Source: Marinomonas profundimaris (GTDB lineage Bacteria > Pseudomonadota > Gammaproteobacteria > Pseudomonadales > Marinomonadaceae). From it: a stretch of DNA of 64,000 nt. The translations under genes and the position numbers were made by a program. Under the pieces are notes generated by a model that searched no databases, was not told where the DNA came from, and was given only the letters and a program-made list of their open reading frames with translations. Positions within the stretch are counted from its first letter, which is position 1, and each line of letters starts with the position of its first letter. Shown in pieces: positions 14,521 through 23,369 of this stretch. The DNA is taken from the NCBI RefSeq assembly GCF_000508165.1, contig NZ_AYOZ01000003.1:1-64000 (forward strand), given 5' to 3'.

Positions 14521-15531
14521 TCATAGTCGACCCTCTTCAATGGCGTGGCAGGCGACGCTGCTGCCGTCACTTTGTAGTGTCATTTCGGGCGACACATCAT
14601 AACAGCGCTGATTGGCGTATGGGCAACGGGCTTGAAACACACAGCCAATGGGTTTTTCTGTGGGCGTTGGCACTTCACCAATTAATCGAATAGGTTGAGC
14701 GGTGTTACTGTCTAATCGCGGAATGGCCGATAGCAAGGCTTGAGTATACGGGTGTTTGGGTGAGTTAAATAACGTATTTGTCGGAGCTAATTCACAAATG
14801 CGACCCAAATACATGACGGCGACTCTGGTGGCAAAATGCTCCACAACGGCCAGATCATGAGTGATAAAAAGGTAACTAAGATTGCGCTCTTCTTGTTTGT
14901 CCATCATCAAGTTGAGGACTTGAGCTTGCACAGAAACGTCCAATGCCGACAGCGGTTCGTCCGCCACTATAAAGTCCGGTTCCACCGATAACGCACGAGC
15001 TAAGCTAATACGTTGACGTTGGCCGCCAGAAAATTCATGGGGATAACGGTCCGAGCTGGACGCTGAAATGCCGACAGATTCGAGCAGCTCGTCAATTTGC
15101 TCATCCACTTGGGCGCGAGACAGCTGTGGATTATGAAACGAAATGGGTTCGCTAAGCGTTTGGTACACGGTCATTCTGGGGTTCAAGGACGCGTAAGGGT
15201 TTTGAAAAACCATTTGCATACGACGACGGAAGAACATGCGTTGGCGATTGTTTAATTGATCGATACGCTGATCAAGATAGTGGATTTCGCCTGCGGTCGG
15301 CGTGGTTAACCCCATAATGGCTCGCGCCAGTGTTGATTTTCCGCAGCCGGTTTCCCCAACAACGCACAAGGTTTCACCTTGGTTAATTGTCAGGTTTACA
15401 CCATTTAGTGCGTGTACGCTGTCTTTTTGTCTGGTGAGCTTGCCTTGATGGAAGCGCCATTGGCCGAGCCAGCCCTCATTAGAGGTGAAGGACTTTTCTA
15501 GGCCACTAATTTGAATGAGAGGTCGAGTCAT
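14521..15531 (-). CDS. Peptide-type ABC transporter ATPase (DppF/OppF family)
   Basis: This 336-residue ATPase has Walker A GETGCGKST, Q-loop FQNPYASLNP, signature FSGGQRQRISLARAL, Walker B FIVADEPLSAL and the H-loop THDL. The C-terminal Cys-rich CVFQARCPYANQRCYD motif is the oligopeptide-transporter domain that may hold an Fe-S cluster. It pairs with the ATPase whose gene overlaps it by four bases. It powers import of a peptide or similar solute through the two permeases upstream. Homologues include DppF; the substrate is not determined. Confidence 0.9.
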   Translation of the reverse strand: MTRPLIQISGLEKSFTSNEGWLGQWRFHQGKLTRQKDSVHALNGVNLTINQGETLCVVGETGCGKSTLARAIMGLTTPTAGEIHYLDQRIDQLNNRQRMFFRRRMQMVFQNPYASLNPRMTVYQTLSEPISFHNPQLSRAQVDEQIDELLESVGISASSSDRYPHEFSGGQRQRISLARALSVEPDFIVADEPLSALDVSVQAQVLNLMMDKQEERNLSYLFITHDLAVVEHFATRVAVMYLGRICELAPTNTLFNSPKHPYTQALLSAIPRLDSNTAQPIRLIGEVPTPTEKPIGCVFQARCPYANQRCYDVSPEMTLQSDGSSVACHAIEEGRL

Positions 15532-16529
15532 TCATTGACCTCCTTATCTTGTTCGGCAAACTCATTAAGCATGTCTTCTACTAGAAAGCAGGCCACGCTG
15601 GAGACGCCGCTGTAAATAAAGCTGGGTTGCTCTTGTCTGCATCGTTCTGTGGCGTAGGGACAACGAGGGTGAAAAGCGCATCCCGAAGGTCTTTCTGCCA
15701 AAGAGGGCATGCTACCTTGAATTTGGTTTAATCGTTGGCCTGGCAGCGTCATTTGCGGCAAGGCATTGAGTAAGCCTTGCGTATAAGGGTGCTGTGGGTC
15801 GTTGATGATCTCAAGCGTTGGGCCTTCTTCTACCACGCGTCCGGCGTACATTACGATGGTTCGCTCGGCGACTTTAGATACGACGCCGAGATCGTGGCTA
15901 ATTAACACCAGTGCAACGCCATTATCGCGACAAATAGCCAGCAGTAATTGCAAAATTTCAGCTTGAATCGTAACGTCCAACGCCGTGGTTGGTTCATCCG
16001 CAATAATAATGTCAGGGTTAAGCAGTAACACGGAGGCAATGATGACCCGTTGCCTCATGCCACCAGACAGTTCATGTGGGTATTGGTCAAAACGTTTTTC
16101 AGGGGACGCAATCTGAACGTTGTGAAGTTTTTCGATGGCAATATTTCGCGCATCTTTATACGATATTTTGGTATGACTACGGATGGTTTCGACCAACTGA
16201 TCGCCAATAGTCAGCACGGGGTTGAGCGTCATCATCGGATCTTGGAAGATCATCGCGATGCGTTTGCCACGGATTTCTTGCAACTGTCGCAGATTCATTT
16301 GGGTGATGTCTTTGTTTTCCAGTTTGATCGAGCCAGATGCAATGTAGCCAGGTTTGCCAATTAGGTTGACGATGGAGAAGCCTAATACGGATTTTCCTGC
16401 GCCAGACTCGCCCACAATGGCAATTCTTTCGCCGCGGTTTAGGGTGAAACTGACATCAATCAGGGCCGCGAGCTCTTGTTCTTTCATATGAAAGTTGACG
16501 TTTAGATTACTGACGCTTAATAAATTCAT
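15528..16529 (-). CDS. Peptide-type ABC transporter ATPase (DppD/OppD family)
   Basis: This 333-residue ATPase has Walker A GESGAGKSV, Q-loop FQDPMMTLNP, signature LSGGMRQRVIIA, Walker B IIIADEPTTALD and H-loop SHDL. The C-terminal CAFHPRCPYATERC motif matches the second ATPase of the pair. The stop codon overlaps the start of the downstream ATPase gene by four bases (ATGA), and one base separates it from the permease gene upstream, so the genes are tightly coupled. Confidence 0.9.
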   Translation of the reverse strand: MNLLSVSNLNVNFHMKEQELAALIDVSFTLNRGERIAIVGESGAGKSVLGFSIVNLIGKPGYIASGSIKLENKDITQMNLRQLQEIRGKRIAMIFQDPMMTLNPVLTIGDQLVETIRSHTKISYKDARNIAIEKLHNVQIASPEKRFDQYPHELSGGMRQRVIIASVLLLNPDIIIADEPTTALDVTIQAEILQLLLAICRDNGVALVLISHDLGVVSKVAERTIVMYAGRVVEEGPTLEIINDPQHPYTQGLLNALPQMTLPGQRLNQIQGSMPSLAERPSGCAFHPRCPYATERCRQEQPSFIYSGVSSVACFLVEDMLNEFAEQDKEVNE

Positions 16530-16530
16530 A

Positions 16531-17469
16531 TTAGTCTTTGTATGCCCTTGGATTTAGGTGATCACGCAACCAATCCCCAAGTAGGTTCATCGCCAAGATT
16601 AAAATAATCAGCGTGACGCTCGGTATCACACAAATCCACCATGACCCCGCAAACATGTAGGCAAACCCTGCTGAAATGAGTGAGCCAAGCGACGGCTCTG
16701 TTGCTGGCATTCCTAGCCCTAAAAAGGACAAGGCGGCTTCCGCCACAATGGCGTTTGCAATTTGCACCGTAAAAATAACCAAAATGGGCGACAAGGTATT
16801 GGGCAAAATATGACGAAACATAATGCGTTTTGAGCTGATGCCCATGACTCTTGCGGCATCGACGTATTCTTTTTGTTTTTCCGCTAACACGGAGGCGCGA
16901 ATGGTTCGGGCAAAAAGTGGCCATTCCGTTAAGCCGATGACGAGTATTAGAATCACCATGGCGAGTTGTTGGTAGCGAGCTACGCCAAATAAAGATTGGA
17001 AAATGGCCAGAAAGACAATCGCGACCATCATATTTGAAAAAGATAGCTGGATGTCGGCACAGCGCATTAAAAAGTTATCAATTCGACCGCCTAAATACCC
17101 CGCCACAAGACCAATGCAAATCCCGAGTGTGGCCTGGATTAATACCGCACAAATCCCAATGGTAAGAGACAACCGAGTACCATATAAAATCACGGACAGT
17201 AGATCTCGCCCTTGGGCATCGGTTCCTAGTAAAAACTGACTGTCACCGCTTATCCAGCTTGGTGCAATTTCAGCGTTCATTAAATCCATAAAGGCTGGAT
17301 CGGCAATGTCGAAAGGCGCAACAAGCGGCGCAAGCAGAGCGACAAGTACGTAAAATATGAAAATTATCAGTGCCAGCATCGCCAGCTTATCACCCACGAA
17401 GCCTGACCAAATATGATTCCATCGGCTACCCGAAATTGGGTGGATGAGGTCTTTCTTCGGATACTTCAT
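16531..17469 (-). CDS. Peptide-type ABC transporter permease (DppC/OppC family)
   Basis: This 312-residue permease has an N-terminal membrane helix, then the LLGTDAQGRDLLSVILYGTRLSL-type segment that marks DppC/OppC proteins just before the transmembrane domain. The cytoplasmic EAA loop reads EYVDAARVMGISSKRIMFRHILPN, which contacts the ATPases. LSFLGLGMP near residue 255 is another family motif. The gene starts inside the last four bases of the DppB-type permease gene. Confidence 0.9.
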   Translation of the reverse strand: MKYPKKDLIHPISGSRWNHIWSGFVGDKLAMLALIIFIFYVLVALLAPLVAPFDIADPAFMDLMNAEIAPSWISGDSQFLLGTDAQGRDLLSVILYGTRLSLTIGICAVLIQATLGICIGLVAGYLGGRIDNFLMRCADIQLSFSNMMVAIVFLAIFQSLFGVARYQQLAMVILILVIGLTEWPLFARTIRASVLAEKQKEYVDAARVMGISSKRIMFRHILPNTLSPILVIFTVQIANAIVAEAALSFLGLGMPATEPSLGSLISAGFAYMFAGSWWICVIPSVTLIILILAMNLLGDWLRDHLNPRAYKD

Positions 17470-18446
17470 AGTCCATGACTCGCTAAACGTACGGTTGGAT
17501 TGACTAAACCGTAGATTAAATCGACGACAGTGTTAGTGATAACAAACATGCCACCAACCACGATCAAATACGCAGAAATAAGCGGTGTATCCACTCGGCT
17601 CACGGCGTCCATGAACAAAAATCCCATGCCGGGCCATTGGAAAATGGTTTCCGTTAAAATAGTGTAAGCCACTAAGGTGCCCGCTTGTATACCGCCGACG
17701 GTTATCACTGGGAGCATGGTGTTTTTTAGCGCATGAACAAAATAAATACGTGAGGCTGATAAGCCTTTTGACCACGCAAAACGTATGTATTCAGATTGCA
17801 GAACTTCCATCATTTCTGCACGTATAAGACGAACAAAAATCGGCATTAATGCAATGGCGAGCGTGAAGGTTGGGAGCAATAAATGTTTGAGTCCGTCTTT
17901 TGTAAAAATGCCACTTTCCCATAAGCCGAACAGTTCTGTGGTATGACCTCGGCCAAAGCTTGGCGCTACGTTCAATTCGATAGAAAAAATGTACACCATG
18001 AATATCGCGATGATAAAAATTGGCACGGAGAGGCCGATAGAGCTCATGATCATGAGGAGTCGCGACACAATGTGTTTGGGCTTGATGGCCGCCAACACAC
18101 CGCATGGCGTTGCGACAAGGATGACCACTAATATTGCGCAAAAGGCCAGTTCTAGCGTAGCGGGGAGCTTTTTGAAAATGACATCCAAAGCCGGTTCTTT
18201 GTAGTAATAAGATGTGCCGAGATCGCCGTGAATGGCGCCTTTGGCAAAACGCCAATACTGGCTGAAGAAGCCATCGTTTAAGCCTAATTCATTCCGGAGT
18301 TGGTTGCGTTCTTCTGTTGATACAGACATGCCAACCATTTGTTGTACTGGGTCGCCTAGCTTGTCTTGTATCGCAAAGCTAATCACACTGATGATGATCA
18401 TGACGAAACAAGCTTGAATTAAGCGGCGGAGCAAAAAAATCAGCAT
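17466..18446 (-). CDS. Peptide-type ABC transporter permease (DppB/OppB family)
   Basis: This 326-residue permease starts MLIFLLRRLIQ, has the DLGTSYYYKEP segment after the first helix, and an EAA loop EYIRFAWSKGLSASRIYFVHAL followed by NTMLPVITVGG. The C-terminus VDLIYGLVNPTVRL is typical of DppB/OppB proteins (VDLLY-xx-DPRI). It comes second in the operon, 64 bases after the binding-protein gene. Confidence 0.9.
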   Translation of the reverse strand: MLIFLLRRLIQACFVMIIISVISFAIQDKLGDPVQQMVGMSVSTEERNQLRNELGLNDGFFSQYWRFAKGAIHGDLGTSYYYKEPALDVIFKKLPATLELAFCAILVVILVATPCGVLAAIKPKHIVSRLLMIMSSIGLSVPIFIIAIFMVYIFSIELNVAPSFGRGHTTELFGLWESGIFTKDGLKHLLLPTFTLAIALMPIFVRLIRAEMMEVLQSEYIRFAWSKGLSASRIYFVHALKNTMLPVITVGGIQAGTLVAYTILTETIFQWPGMGFLFMDAVSRVDTPLISAYLIVVGGMFVITNTVVDLIYGLVNPTVRLASHGL

Positions 18447-18509
18447 TAGTTGGCTTTATTCCCACTTGTTGTTTGAACGGCAAACGTTTGTATTAAGGGT
18501 GTTGTGTGT

Positions 18510-20042
18510 TTATTTGCTCTCAACGAACAAGTCCCCCAAGTGCGGGTAGTTTTGGTCATTAACGATGTCTTGTATTTTAACATTGTCCTTAGCGGCCCAA
18601 ATAAGGGATTGCCAGTATAGCGGGACAATGGCGGCGTCTTTGTAGAGTGTTCGCTCTACTTGCTGCATAAGGCGAAGGCGCCTTTCGGGGTTCATTTCAC
18701 GATTGGCCTGATGAATGTTGTCATCTATGCTGCGTTCGCAATATTCGCTGGCATTATAAGCACCTAATCCTGTTTTGGCATCGGGACAAGCGATAATAAA
18801 TTCAAATAGATTGTTGGAGTCCATGGTGTCAGATTGCCAACCCAGCATCATCATATCTGCTGCGCGATTATCAAATTCCTTAAAGTATTGCGCTTTTGGT
18901 AACGTTTTTAGCTCGACCGTAATGTGTATTCTAGCGAGCATGGCGGTGATGGCTTGGGCCACTTTTTCATCGTTCATGTAACGATTGTTGGGCGCCATCA
19001 TACTTATGCGAAAGCCTTTTACATATCCGGCTTCTTTCATTAGTGCCAATGCTTTGGGTAAATCGTATTCGGGTTGTAAGTCGTTAATATGGCCTAGAAA
19101 ACGGTCAGCGCTCAATTGACCGGCGGGTGTGGCGTAGCCTTTTAGAATTTTTTCCACGATGAGTGACTGATTGATGGCTAGATTGATGGCCTTTCGGACT
19201 CTGACGTCGCGAAATTCTTTTCGGCGTTTTTGATTCATGTGCAGCAATAAGATGCGAGTGCTTGGCAATGTCACCAATTGAATGCCAGAGACTTTTTTCG
19301 TCCGTTCGATATCAATGGGTGACACGGGAAAAATAAAATCCACATCGCCAGAAAGCAGTGCAGCGAGTCGTGTGGAATCCGCACGGATTGGCGTCATTAT
19401 GATGTCGTCTACGTTGCCGACCGAATGTTTATCCCAATAATTTGGGTTTCGTTTGAGTTCCATTCGGCTGCCAAGTTCTCGGCTAACGAGGGTAAATGGC
19501 CCGGTTCCTGAAACGTGACGCGAAGCGAAGGTTTCGCCATATTTGATAATTTGGTCTTTGCCTTGATAGAACGCCTTATCCATAGGGAAAACATACGTCA
19601 TGATGTTCAGTAACAATGGATTGGGCGTGGTTGCGTGCACATCAATAGTGTAATCGTCGATTGCGGAAACCGACGCAATGGTGTCGAACATGGCGCGAAA
19701 GTCGGGGGATTTTTTCAGACGATTAATGGTGTAAACCACGTCTTTTGCTGAAAACGGGTTGCCAGAATGAAACGTAATATTCTTTCTTAAATAAAAGCGT
19801 ATGGTTCGAGAATCTATGCGCTGCCAGTGTGTGGCGAGACGAGGCTCGAATTGACCGTTCTGTTTCCAGCGTAATAAAGGGTCAAACACAAGATGTGAAA
19901 ACTGCAGCGTCCCTTCTGAAAGTTGTTCATGCGGGTCCAATGAGATCGGATCGGCATCAAAAGCCACTCTAAGTGTTGTCGCCGTTGCCTTATTCCATAA
20001 GATTAGAGCCAAACAGCAGGCTATAATAACCTTTATTTTCAT
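18510..20042 (-). CDS. Periplasmic solute-binding protein, peptide family (SBP family 5)
   Basis: This 510-residue protein has a signal peptide (MKIKVIIACCLALILWNKATA, likely cut after about residue 21) and the family-5 fold: LRVAFDADPISLDPHEQLSEG at the mature start, FYLRKNITFHSGNPFSAKDVVYTINR, VSGTGPF, KRNPNYWD, and ADMMMLGW. Binding proteins of this class deliver peptides, nickel or opines to DppBCDF-like transporters. I start at the ATG at 20042 because the longer frame to 20168 adds 42 residues before the signal peptide. It is the first gene of the importer operon. The ligand is unknown. Confidence 0.88.
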   Translation of the reverse strand: MKIKVIIACCLALILWNKATATTLRVAFDADPISLDPHEQLSEGTLQFSHLVFDPLLRWKQNGQFEPRLATHWQRIDSRTIRFYLRKNITFHSGNPFSAKDVVYTINRLKKSPDFRAMFDTIASVSAIDDYTIDVHATTPNPLLLNIMTYVFPMDKAFYQGKDQIIKYGETFASRHVSGTGPFTLVSRELGSRMELKRNPNYWDKHSVGNVDDIIMTPIRADSTRLAALLSGDVDFIFPVSPIDIERTKKVSGIQLVTLPSTRILLLHMNQKRRKEFRDVRVRKAINLAINQSLIVEKILKGYATPAGQLSADRFLGHINDLQPEYDLPKALALMKEAGYVKGFRISMMAPNNRYMNDEKVAQAITAMLARIHITVELKTLPKAQYFKEFDNRAADMMMLGWQSDTMDSNNLFEFIIACPDAKTGLGAYNASEYCERSIDDNIHQANREMNPERRLRLMQQVERTLYKDAAIVPLYWQSLIWAAKDNVKIQDIVNDQNYPHLGDLFVESK

Positions 20043-20210
20043 TATTTTAGGTCTCTTTTTGGGATGGCTTGTGATGAGATCGTCTTTCTCGGATTTTTCG
20101 TCTGCGGTCGAAAAAACAAGGTTTGTGGGCAGCGTGAACAAATCCTGACCATATAGACGGTGTGTCATTCTACAAATAAATGAGCAAAAAGACAGTAAGA
20201 CGATGTCATG

Positions 20211-20241
20211 TTGACATAATTAGACAAAAACTGTGCTTTAT
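20211..20241 (+). promoter_or_regulatory. Possible promoter for acpH
   Basis: A consensus TTGACA at 20211-20216 is followed about 19 bases later by the poor -10 candidate CTTTAT at 20236-20241. Only the -35 element is convincing. The region 20043-20276 is the divergent gap between the importer operon and acpH. Confidence 0.3.
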
Positions 20242-20276
20242 TTTTATAAACTTAAATTGAAGTGATACTGAGAAAG

Positions 20277-20876
20277 ATGAATTATTTTTCACACCTACAC
20301 ATTGCGTCTATTACGAACACGTCTTGGGTTGGTAATTTGCTGGGAGACTTCCCCGTCGATGTGAGCACGTTGGCCCCTGATTTATTGGTGGGTTGGCGCT
20401 TGCATCAGCAGGTGGATGTCATGGTGGATAAGCACGATGCGAGTGTGCATTTTCGTTCTATGCCACGAAAAGGTCGCCGCCGATTTGCTGGCATTGTACA
20501 AGACATCGTTATGGACTACTGGTTAATACAATATTGGGCAAAATTTGGCTCAGTGCCGTTGGGTGTTTTCTGTGATCAAGCCGTGTTGGAATTAGTCAAA
20601 GACAAAGACCGCAGTCCAGAGCGTTTAAAAAATATGATCGCTTCGTTAGAGCGAGAAAATTGGTTGCCTAATTTGGGCACTATTGAGGGCGTTGAAAAAG
20701 CGATTTTATCGATTATGCGCCGTTGGCGATATGGCGAGCATTTACAATATTTTTTAGACGATTTGCCGCAAATAATAGAACAAGCGGAAGCGCCTTTTTT
20801 GGCCCTATATCCAGACCTACTCGATTACGTTGAGTGTGAAATGAAAAAAGCCGAGGCCACACACAGCCTCGGCTAA
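20277..20876 (+). CDS. acpH: Acyl carrier protein phosphodiesterase
   Basis: This 199-residue protein starts MNYFSHLHIA, the AcpH family opening, and contains GNLLGDF, WRLHQQVDVMVDKHD and VQDIVMDYWL, the HD-like metal-binding histidines and aspartates of the family. AcpH removes the 4'-phosphopantetheine arm from acyl carrier protein. The ATG at 20277 with GAGAAAG upstream is preferred to a GTG at 20262. The last codons form the stem of a hairpin that works as a terminator on the opposite strand (20844-20874). Confidence 0.88.
   Translation: MNYFSHLHIASITNTSWVGNLLGDFPVDVSTLAPDLLVGWRLHQQVDVMVDKHDASVHFRSMPRKGRRRFAGIVQDIVMDYWLIQYWAKFGSVPLGVFCDQAVLELVKDKDRSPERLKNMIASLERENWLPNLGTIEGVEKAILSIMRRWRYGEHLQYFLDDLPQIIEQAEAPFLALYPDLLDYVECEMKKAEATHSLG
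20844..20874 (-). terminator. Strong minus-strand terminator inside the 3' end of acpH
   Basis: Reading the minus strand, AGCCGAGGC and GCCTCGGCT pair perfectly around an eight-base loop and are followed by TTTTTT. No minus-strand gene lies upstream of it, so it either ends an unannotated small RNA or serves as an mRNA 3' hairpin for acpH, which would have no T run. Confidence 0.7.
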
Positions 20877-20889
20877 TGGGTCTGTTGGC

Positions 20890-20924
20890 GATAATAAATA
20901 TAGCCGACCCTATCGAGAGAACAA
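20890..20924 (-). promoter_or_regulatory. Possible minus-strand promoter facing the orphan terminator
   Basis: On the minus strand TTGTTC (20924-20919) and TATATT (20902-20897) are 16 bases apart. A transcript from here would be about 45 nucleotides long and end at the terminator at 20844-20874. Bases 20877-21143 hold no protein gene that I can support. Confidence 0.3.
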
Positions 20925-21143
20925 CCATGTAAGCGAGAGGCTCGGTGCAGATTCCTTGCTCACGCTTAGATGGAATGATTGAGTATAGGTATTTTACGGC
21001 GCATCGCCTTGATTTACGTCAGATTACAAGCGATTGCTGCATTTGAAGTACATTTAATAGAGGCAGAGTATTTTCTCTATCTTGTTGGAACTTGTGGTAG
21101 AATCCGCCACCGAAAAAGACTAGGTCATAATGGGAGAGTTAAG

Positions 21144-22160
21144 GTGAGCGTTCAGTGGTATCCAGGGCACATGAACAAAGCGCGTCGAGAAATCGAAGAA
21201 GTCATGACGCAGGTAGATATCGTTATTGAGGTATTGGATGCCCGTATTCCTGATTCCAGCCAAAATCCTATGCTCAATACATTGCGTGGAGACGTTCCTG
21301 TTCTTCGCCTTCTCAATAAAAAAGACCTAGCAGACAAAGCTCGACTAGACTTATGGTTAGCGCACTGGCAGGGCAGCGAGACGATTCTAGCGCATCCTTT
21401 TTCTACGCTAGACAAAGCAGACGTCGCGAAGATTAGCCAATGGGTGAGCCAAATGGTTCCCCATAGAGGCAGTGCTGAAAAACCAATTCGCGCGATGATT
21501 GCGGGCATTCCCAATGTTGGCAAGTCCAGTTTGATGAACGCATTATTGGGTCGTCGTGTCGCAAAAGTGGGCGATGAGCCTGCGGTAACGAAGTCGCAGC
21601 AAAAGCTGAAAGTAACCAATGGTTTTCAATTACTCGATACACCGGGAATATTGTGGCCAAAGATCGAAAACCCAGACGCGAGTTATCGTTTAGCGGTCAC
21701 AGGCGCGGTGCGTGATACAGCGATTGATTATGAAGATGTGGCGCTGGTTGGATTAAAGTTCTTTATCAAGGATTACCAAGACGCGTTGGTCACTCGTTAT
21801 AAGCTGAAAGAACTTGCTCCAGATCCATTCGATGTTTTGAAAGTGATCGGCTCCAAGCGAGGCGCATTGCGTGCTGGCGGCAAAGTTGATATGCATAAAG
21901 CAGCAGAAGTTTTTTTGAATGATGTAAGGACTGGTGCGATTGGCCCTTATGTTATGGAAACACCAGAAATGATTGCGATTGAAGAGCGTTTGGTAGAAGA
22001 GGCAAAAGCGAAAAAAGAAGCGGTCAGACAAGCAAGACTAGCGGCTGCGATTCCTCAGCGCCAACAAGCGAGTAACCGCGCTTACCGTAACAATCAAGCG
22101 CAACAAGCAGAACATGCTTCAGCAACAAATCAAGAAGAGAAAACAGATGACAAACAGTGA
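21144..22160 (+). CDS. rbgA: Ribosome biogenesis GTPase, RbgA/YlqF family
   Basis: This 338-residue GTPase is circularly permuted: LLNKKDL (G4) at about residue 60 comes before GIPNVGKSSLMNALLG (G1) near 120, TKS (G2) and DTPG (G3). The start WYPGHMNKARREI is the YlqF signature. RbgA assists late assembly of the 50S subunit in Bacillus; members also occur in some gammaproteobacteria. I chose the GTG at 21144, which has GGGAG about 8 bases upstream, since longer readings add an unrelated 55-residue leader. The C-terminal tail (about 300-338) is rich in Gln, Ala and Asn and probably disordered. Its TGA lies close to the ribosome site of yacL. Confidence 0.88.
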   Translation: MSVQWYPGHMNKARREIEEVMTQVDIVIEVLDARIPDSSQNPMLNTLRGDVPVLRLLNKKDLADKARLDLWLAHWQGSETILAHPFSTLDKADVAKISQWVSQMVPHRGSAEKPIRAMIAGIPNVGKSSLMNALLGRRVAKVGDEPAVTKSQQKLKVTNGFQLLDTPGILWPKIENPDASYRLAVTGAVRDTAIDYEDVALVGLKFFIKDYQDALVTRYKLKELAPDPFDVLKVIGSKRGALRAGGKVDMHKAAEVFLNDVRTGAIGPYVMETPEMIAIEERLVEEAKAKKEAVRQARLAAAIPQRQQASNRAYRNNQAQQAEHASATNQEEKTDDKQ

Positions 22161-22171
22161 GGTTCACGGTC

Positions 22172-22552
22172 ATGGATTATGAAATTGCCTTTGATCAGGA
22201 CGAAAATGTTTATCGCATTTATACCGGCTACGAGTTCGCTGCTATTGGTGAGTGGGTTTCCGAATATGTGCGCGAATTAGAAAGTATCCAGCGAGTATTA
22301 ATGGCGGCTCGATTGGCTGAAACTGAAAAAGAAACGACCGAATTCAAACACGGTCCGTTTGATGTTATTTTGAGTGAAGAGGGTGTGTCTGTGTCGCGAC
22401 AAGTGGACTTAGATTCGGCGGAAGAAGAAATAAAAGCGATGTTTGATACTCAAGAAAGCTTTTATCAAACGTCTACGGATGGCATTCAAGCAGAATGCGG
22501 CTTGGAAGACTTGATAAATATGATTGAAAACTGGCATGAAGTGCTGCAGTAG
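22172..22552 (+). CDS. yacL: YacL family protein (UPF0231)
   Basis: This 126-residue protein opens MDYEIAFDQ and ends with CGLEDLINMIENWHEVLQ, the pattern of the UPF0231/YacL family (E. coli YacL starts MDYEF and has CGVEDFLQ near its end). The function is unknown. GAGG nine bases before the ATG at 22172 overlaps the stop codon of rbgA, so the two are probably cotranscribed. Confidence 0.8.
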   Translation: MDYEIAFDQDENVYRIYTGYEFAAIGEWVSEYVRELESIQRVLMAARLAETEKETTEFKHGPFDVILSEEGVSVSRQVDLDSAEEEIKAMFDTQESFYQTSTDGIQAECGLEDLINMIENWHEVLQ

Positions 22553-22619
22553 TTGTTCCTTTTGCTGGCTGGGTTTACACTAGCAAGTGTTTATTTTATT
22601 ACGTTTTTAGGGAGCCAAT

Positions 22620-23219
22620 ATGCTCATCGAATTGGAAAAAGCACGCACTCGAAACAATGTAGTTCGCATTTTTCGTGAAGAACTGGACGGGCCAGATAGC
22701 TGGACGGACGGTTTTGTTGTGGATGCCAACGAAGAAATGGTTTTGCTCCAGTTAGTGGATGACAGTGTTCGTTTAAATGGCTACCAAGTTTTATTTTTAG
22801 AAGACATTAGCGATTTTGCGCATCCAGCTCCCTTTAATGATTTCCAGAAGAAAGTATTGTCGCTTCGTGGTGAAGAGGTCGTAGATCCAGAAGTCGAATT
22901 AGATGACTTGGCTGTCTTGCTGATTGATATTAGCGAAGAGTTTGGTTTGGTAACGCTTCATCGTGAAGAAGTGGAACCCGACAGCTGCGAAATTGGTCGT
23001 GTGATTAAAGCCGATGCTGTGACTTATGAGTTGGAAGAAATTGGCTCTGATGCTCGTTGGTTTGATGATACATTTGAATACGATTTATATGACATTACTC
23101 GTATTGAATTTGGCGGCGCGTATGAAGATGCGTTAATGCTAGCAAATGATGACATGGGTGATGACTCTTATGAGTTGTCGGATGATTACCCAGACGATGG
23201 CATTGTCGATGATGAGTAA
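22620..23219 (+). CDS. Hypothetical acidic protein
   Basis: This 199-residue protein is very acidic; the last 25 residues are mostly Asp, Glu, Ser and Tyr and probably unstructured. The N-terminal half alternates short strands (GFVVDANEEMVLLQLV, YQVLFLEDIS) that look like two Sm-like or SH3-like barrels, with a second copy near residues 100-165 (FGLVTLHREEVEP, ITRIEFGG). I recognise no named family. A GGAG ribosome site precedes the ATG. It follows yacL by 67 bases and ends at a clear terminator. Confidence 0.65.
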   Translation: MLIELEKARTRNNVVRIFREELDGPDSWTDGFVVDANEEMVLLQLVDDSVRLNGYQVLFLEDISDFAHPAPFNDFQKKVLSLRGEEVVDPEVELDDLAVLLIDISEEFGLVTLHREEVEPDSCEIGRVIKADAVTYELEEIGSDARWFDDTFEYDLYDITRIEFGGAYEDALMLANDDMGDDSYELSDDYPDDGIVDDE

Positions 23220-23244
23220 ACGCTGATCACTGAATTTGCTGAAT

Positions 23245-23271
23245 AAAAACGCCTTAAATGGCGTTTTTTTT
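23245..23271 (+). terminator. Terminator after the acidic protein gene
   Basis: AAAAACGCC and GGCGTTTTT pair around TTAAAT and are followed by further T bases. Confidence 0.8.
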
Positions 23272-23369
23272 ATTTATGACACGCTATGAAAGTTGGCAGA
23301 CGTTGGTCTTGTGCCGCATTATTACAAGTGCGCTGTAAATCAGATGAAATGAAAAATAGGAACCTTTTT

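Noticed and set aside
20713-20928. Minus-strand frame of 71 residues across the acpH end
   Set aside because: It reads through the terminator stem and is antisense to acpH; the non-coding RNA explanation fits better.
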